From: Marinobacterium profundum
GTDB taxonomy: Bacteria; Pseudomonadota; Gammaproteobacteria; Pseudomonadales; Balneatricaceae
Reading direction: 5' to 3'
Length of the DNA stretch: 64,000 bases
Assembly (NCBI RefSeq): GCF_001528745.1
Contig: NZ_BCNS01000091.1
Location: forward strand, 1-64,000
Shown: positions 63,172 through 64,000 of the stretch, one piece after another
How positions within the stretch are numbered: the stretch's first letter is position 1
Layout of the letters: each line of letters opens with the position of its first letter
Program-made: the position numbers and the translations under genes
The notes under the pieces: generated by a model
What the model was told of the DNA's origin: nothing
Seen by the model: the letters and a program-made list of their open reading frames with translations, nothing else
Databases searched by the model: none

Positions 63172-64000
63172 TCAGCCGAGCCAGCCTTTAAGCGTCTCGG
63201 TCATCACGCTTGTGGAAATGCCATATCGGTCATGCAGGGTTGGCAACGCACCGGCATCCAGAAAGGCATCAGGCAGCGCAATCTGACGGAACGGGGAGCT
63301 GATGCCTGCACGCAGCAGCTCGGTCGCGACCGCCTCGCCGAGGCCGCCGATAGCCGAGTGGTTCTCGGCCACGACCACCAGTCGACCGCCGCGACCCGCC
63401 TCGCGCAGGATGGTTGCGGTGTCCAGCGGCTTGATCGTCGCCACGTGCAACACCGCCGCATCGATCTTGTCCCGTGCCAGTTCCAGGGCAACCTCAAGTG
63501 CGCGCATCGTCATGATCCCGGAGGAGATAATCAGCACATCTCGACCGTCACGCAGCAGCTTGGCCTTGCCCAGCTCGAACTTGTAGTCGTATTCATCCAG
63601 CACCAGGGGCACCTGACCACGCAACAGGCGCATATAGACAGGCCCATCGTGCTCCGCCACCGCAGGTACCATCTGCTCAATCTCCAGCGCATCGCAGGGA
63701 TCAATCACGGTAATGCCAGGCATGGCCCGCATCAGCGCCAGGTCTTCTGCCGCCTGGTGACTGGGGCCGTAGCCGGTGGTCAGCCCGGGCAGTGCACAGG
63801 CGATCTTTACGTTCAGGCCCTCTTCGGCAATGGCCTGATGCATGAAGTCGTAGGCACGGCGGGTGGCGAAGACTGCGTAGGTGGTGACGAAGGGCATTGC
63901 CCCCTCATGGGCCAAGCCGGCCGCAGCCCCCATCAACAGCTGCTCGGCCATGCCCATCTGATAGAAACGCTCGGGACAGGCCTGGGCGAAAATGTGTAAA
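63172..64000 (-). CDS. transketolase C-terminal subunit (split transketolase), partial
   Basis: The frame runs off the right edge: the residues before the first internal Met read LHIFAQACPERFYQ, continuing into MGMAEQLLMGAAAGLAHEGAMPFVTTYAVFATRRAYDFMHQ, the pyrimidine-binding domain with the catalytic Glu in GMAEQ. The C-terminal domain follows (VLIISSGIMTMRALEVALELARDKIDAAVLHVATIKPLD). This is the B subunit of a two-gene transketolase as in apulose-4-phosphate transketolase AptAB or archaeal-type enzymes; the A subunit should be just beyond the window. It and the full-length transketolase share one operon, an unusual pairing. Confidence 0.88.
   Translation of the reverse strand, partial: LHIFAQACPERFYQMGMAEQLLMGAAAGLAHEGAMPFVTTYAVFATRRAYDFMHQAIAEEGLNVKIACALPGLTTGYGPSHQAAEDLALMRAMPGITVIDPCDALEIEQMVPAVAEHDGPVYMRLLRGQVPLVLDEYDYKFELGKAKLLRDGRDVLIISSGIMTMRALEVALELARDKIDAAVLHVATIKPLDTATILREAGRGGRLVVVAENHSAIGGLGEAVATELLRAGISSPFRQIALPDAFLDAGALPTLHDRYGISTSVMTETLKGWLG

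Overview
This 64 kb window comes from a heterotrophic gammaproteobacterium, probably a marine or coastal Oceanospirillales/Pseudomonadales relative. That placement is inference from gene content: Rep helicase, ComM-UbiK-GlnK-AmtB, arginine succinyltransferase catabolism, a CpxRA-CpxP stress system and three TRAP transporters. No rRNA, tRNA, CRISPR array, prophage or intact insertion sequence was seen.

Layout. (1) 1-4965: backbone. A repeat-rich non-coding stretch, a methyltransferase, rep, and a receiver-like/GGDEF/EAL protein. (2) 5128-23546: an accessory carbon-acid region. A leftward operon (LacI-type regulator, GlcG/HbpS-like protein, two tandem YncE-type propellers, COG3618 amidohydrolase/lactonase) diverges from a rightward series. 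The rightward series is TRAP transporter 1, a PdxA-like dehydrogenase, an enolase-superfamily sugar-acid dehydratase, an AraD1/GguC-type dehydratase, 2-oxoglutarate-semialdehyde dehydrogenase, TRAP transporter 2, a second PdxA-like gene and an AEC carrier. The central genes outline a non-phosphorylative pentonate route to 2-oxoglutarate. (3) 23975-28482: nitrogen/backbone block: comM, ubiK, and glnK-amtB-glnK with a well-formed sigma-54 promoter and NtrC sites. (4) 29025-32355: DUF1338 gene plus astA and astD. (5) 32429-39704: cpxRA and cpxP, separated by an AraC/sulfatase/Na+-symporter block that lies between two identical 20-bp copies of the CpxR box. (6) 40385-55420: a galactoside utilisation cluster: ABC importer, alpha- and beta-galactosidase, mutarotase, IclR regulator and a complete De Ley-Doudoroff route from galactose to pyruvate and glyceraldehyde 3-phosphate. 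(7) 55462-64000: a leftward operon running off the window: split transketolase subunit, SDR, TRAP transporter 3, an L-threonate-dehydrogenase-like enzyme, a full-length transketolase and a 2-hydroxyacid dehydrogenase. It looks like catabolism of a short sugar acid or ketose of unknown identity.

The common theme is scavenging of plant/algal sugar acids and galactosides by high-affinity transporters, with oxidation that bypasses sugar phosphorylation. The least explained parts are the two TRAP/PdxA-like modules without a visible DUF1537 kinase, the tandem cytoplasmic propellers, the CpxR-box-bounded sulfatase block, and the two-transketolase operon.
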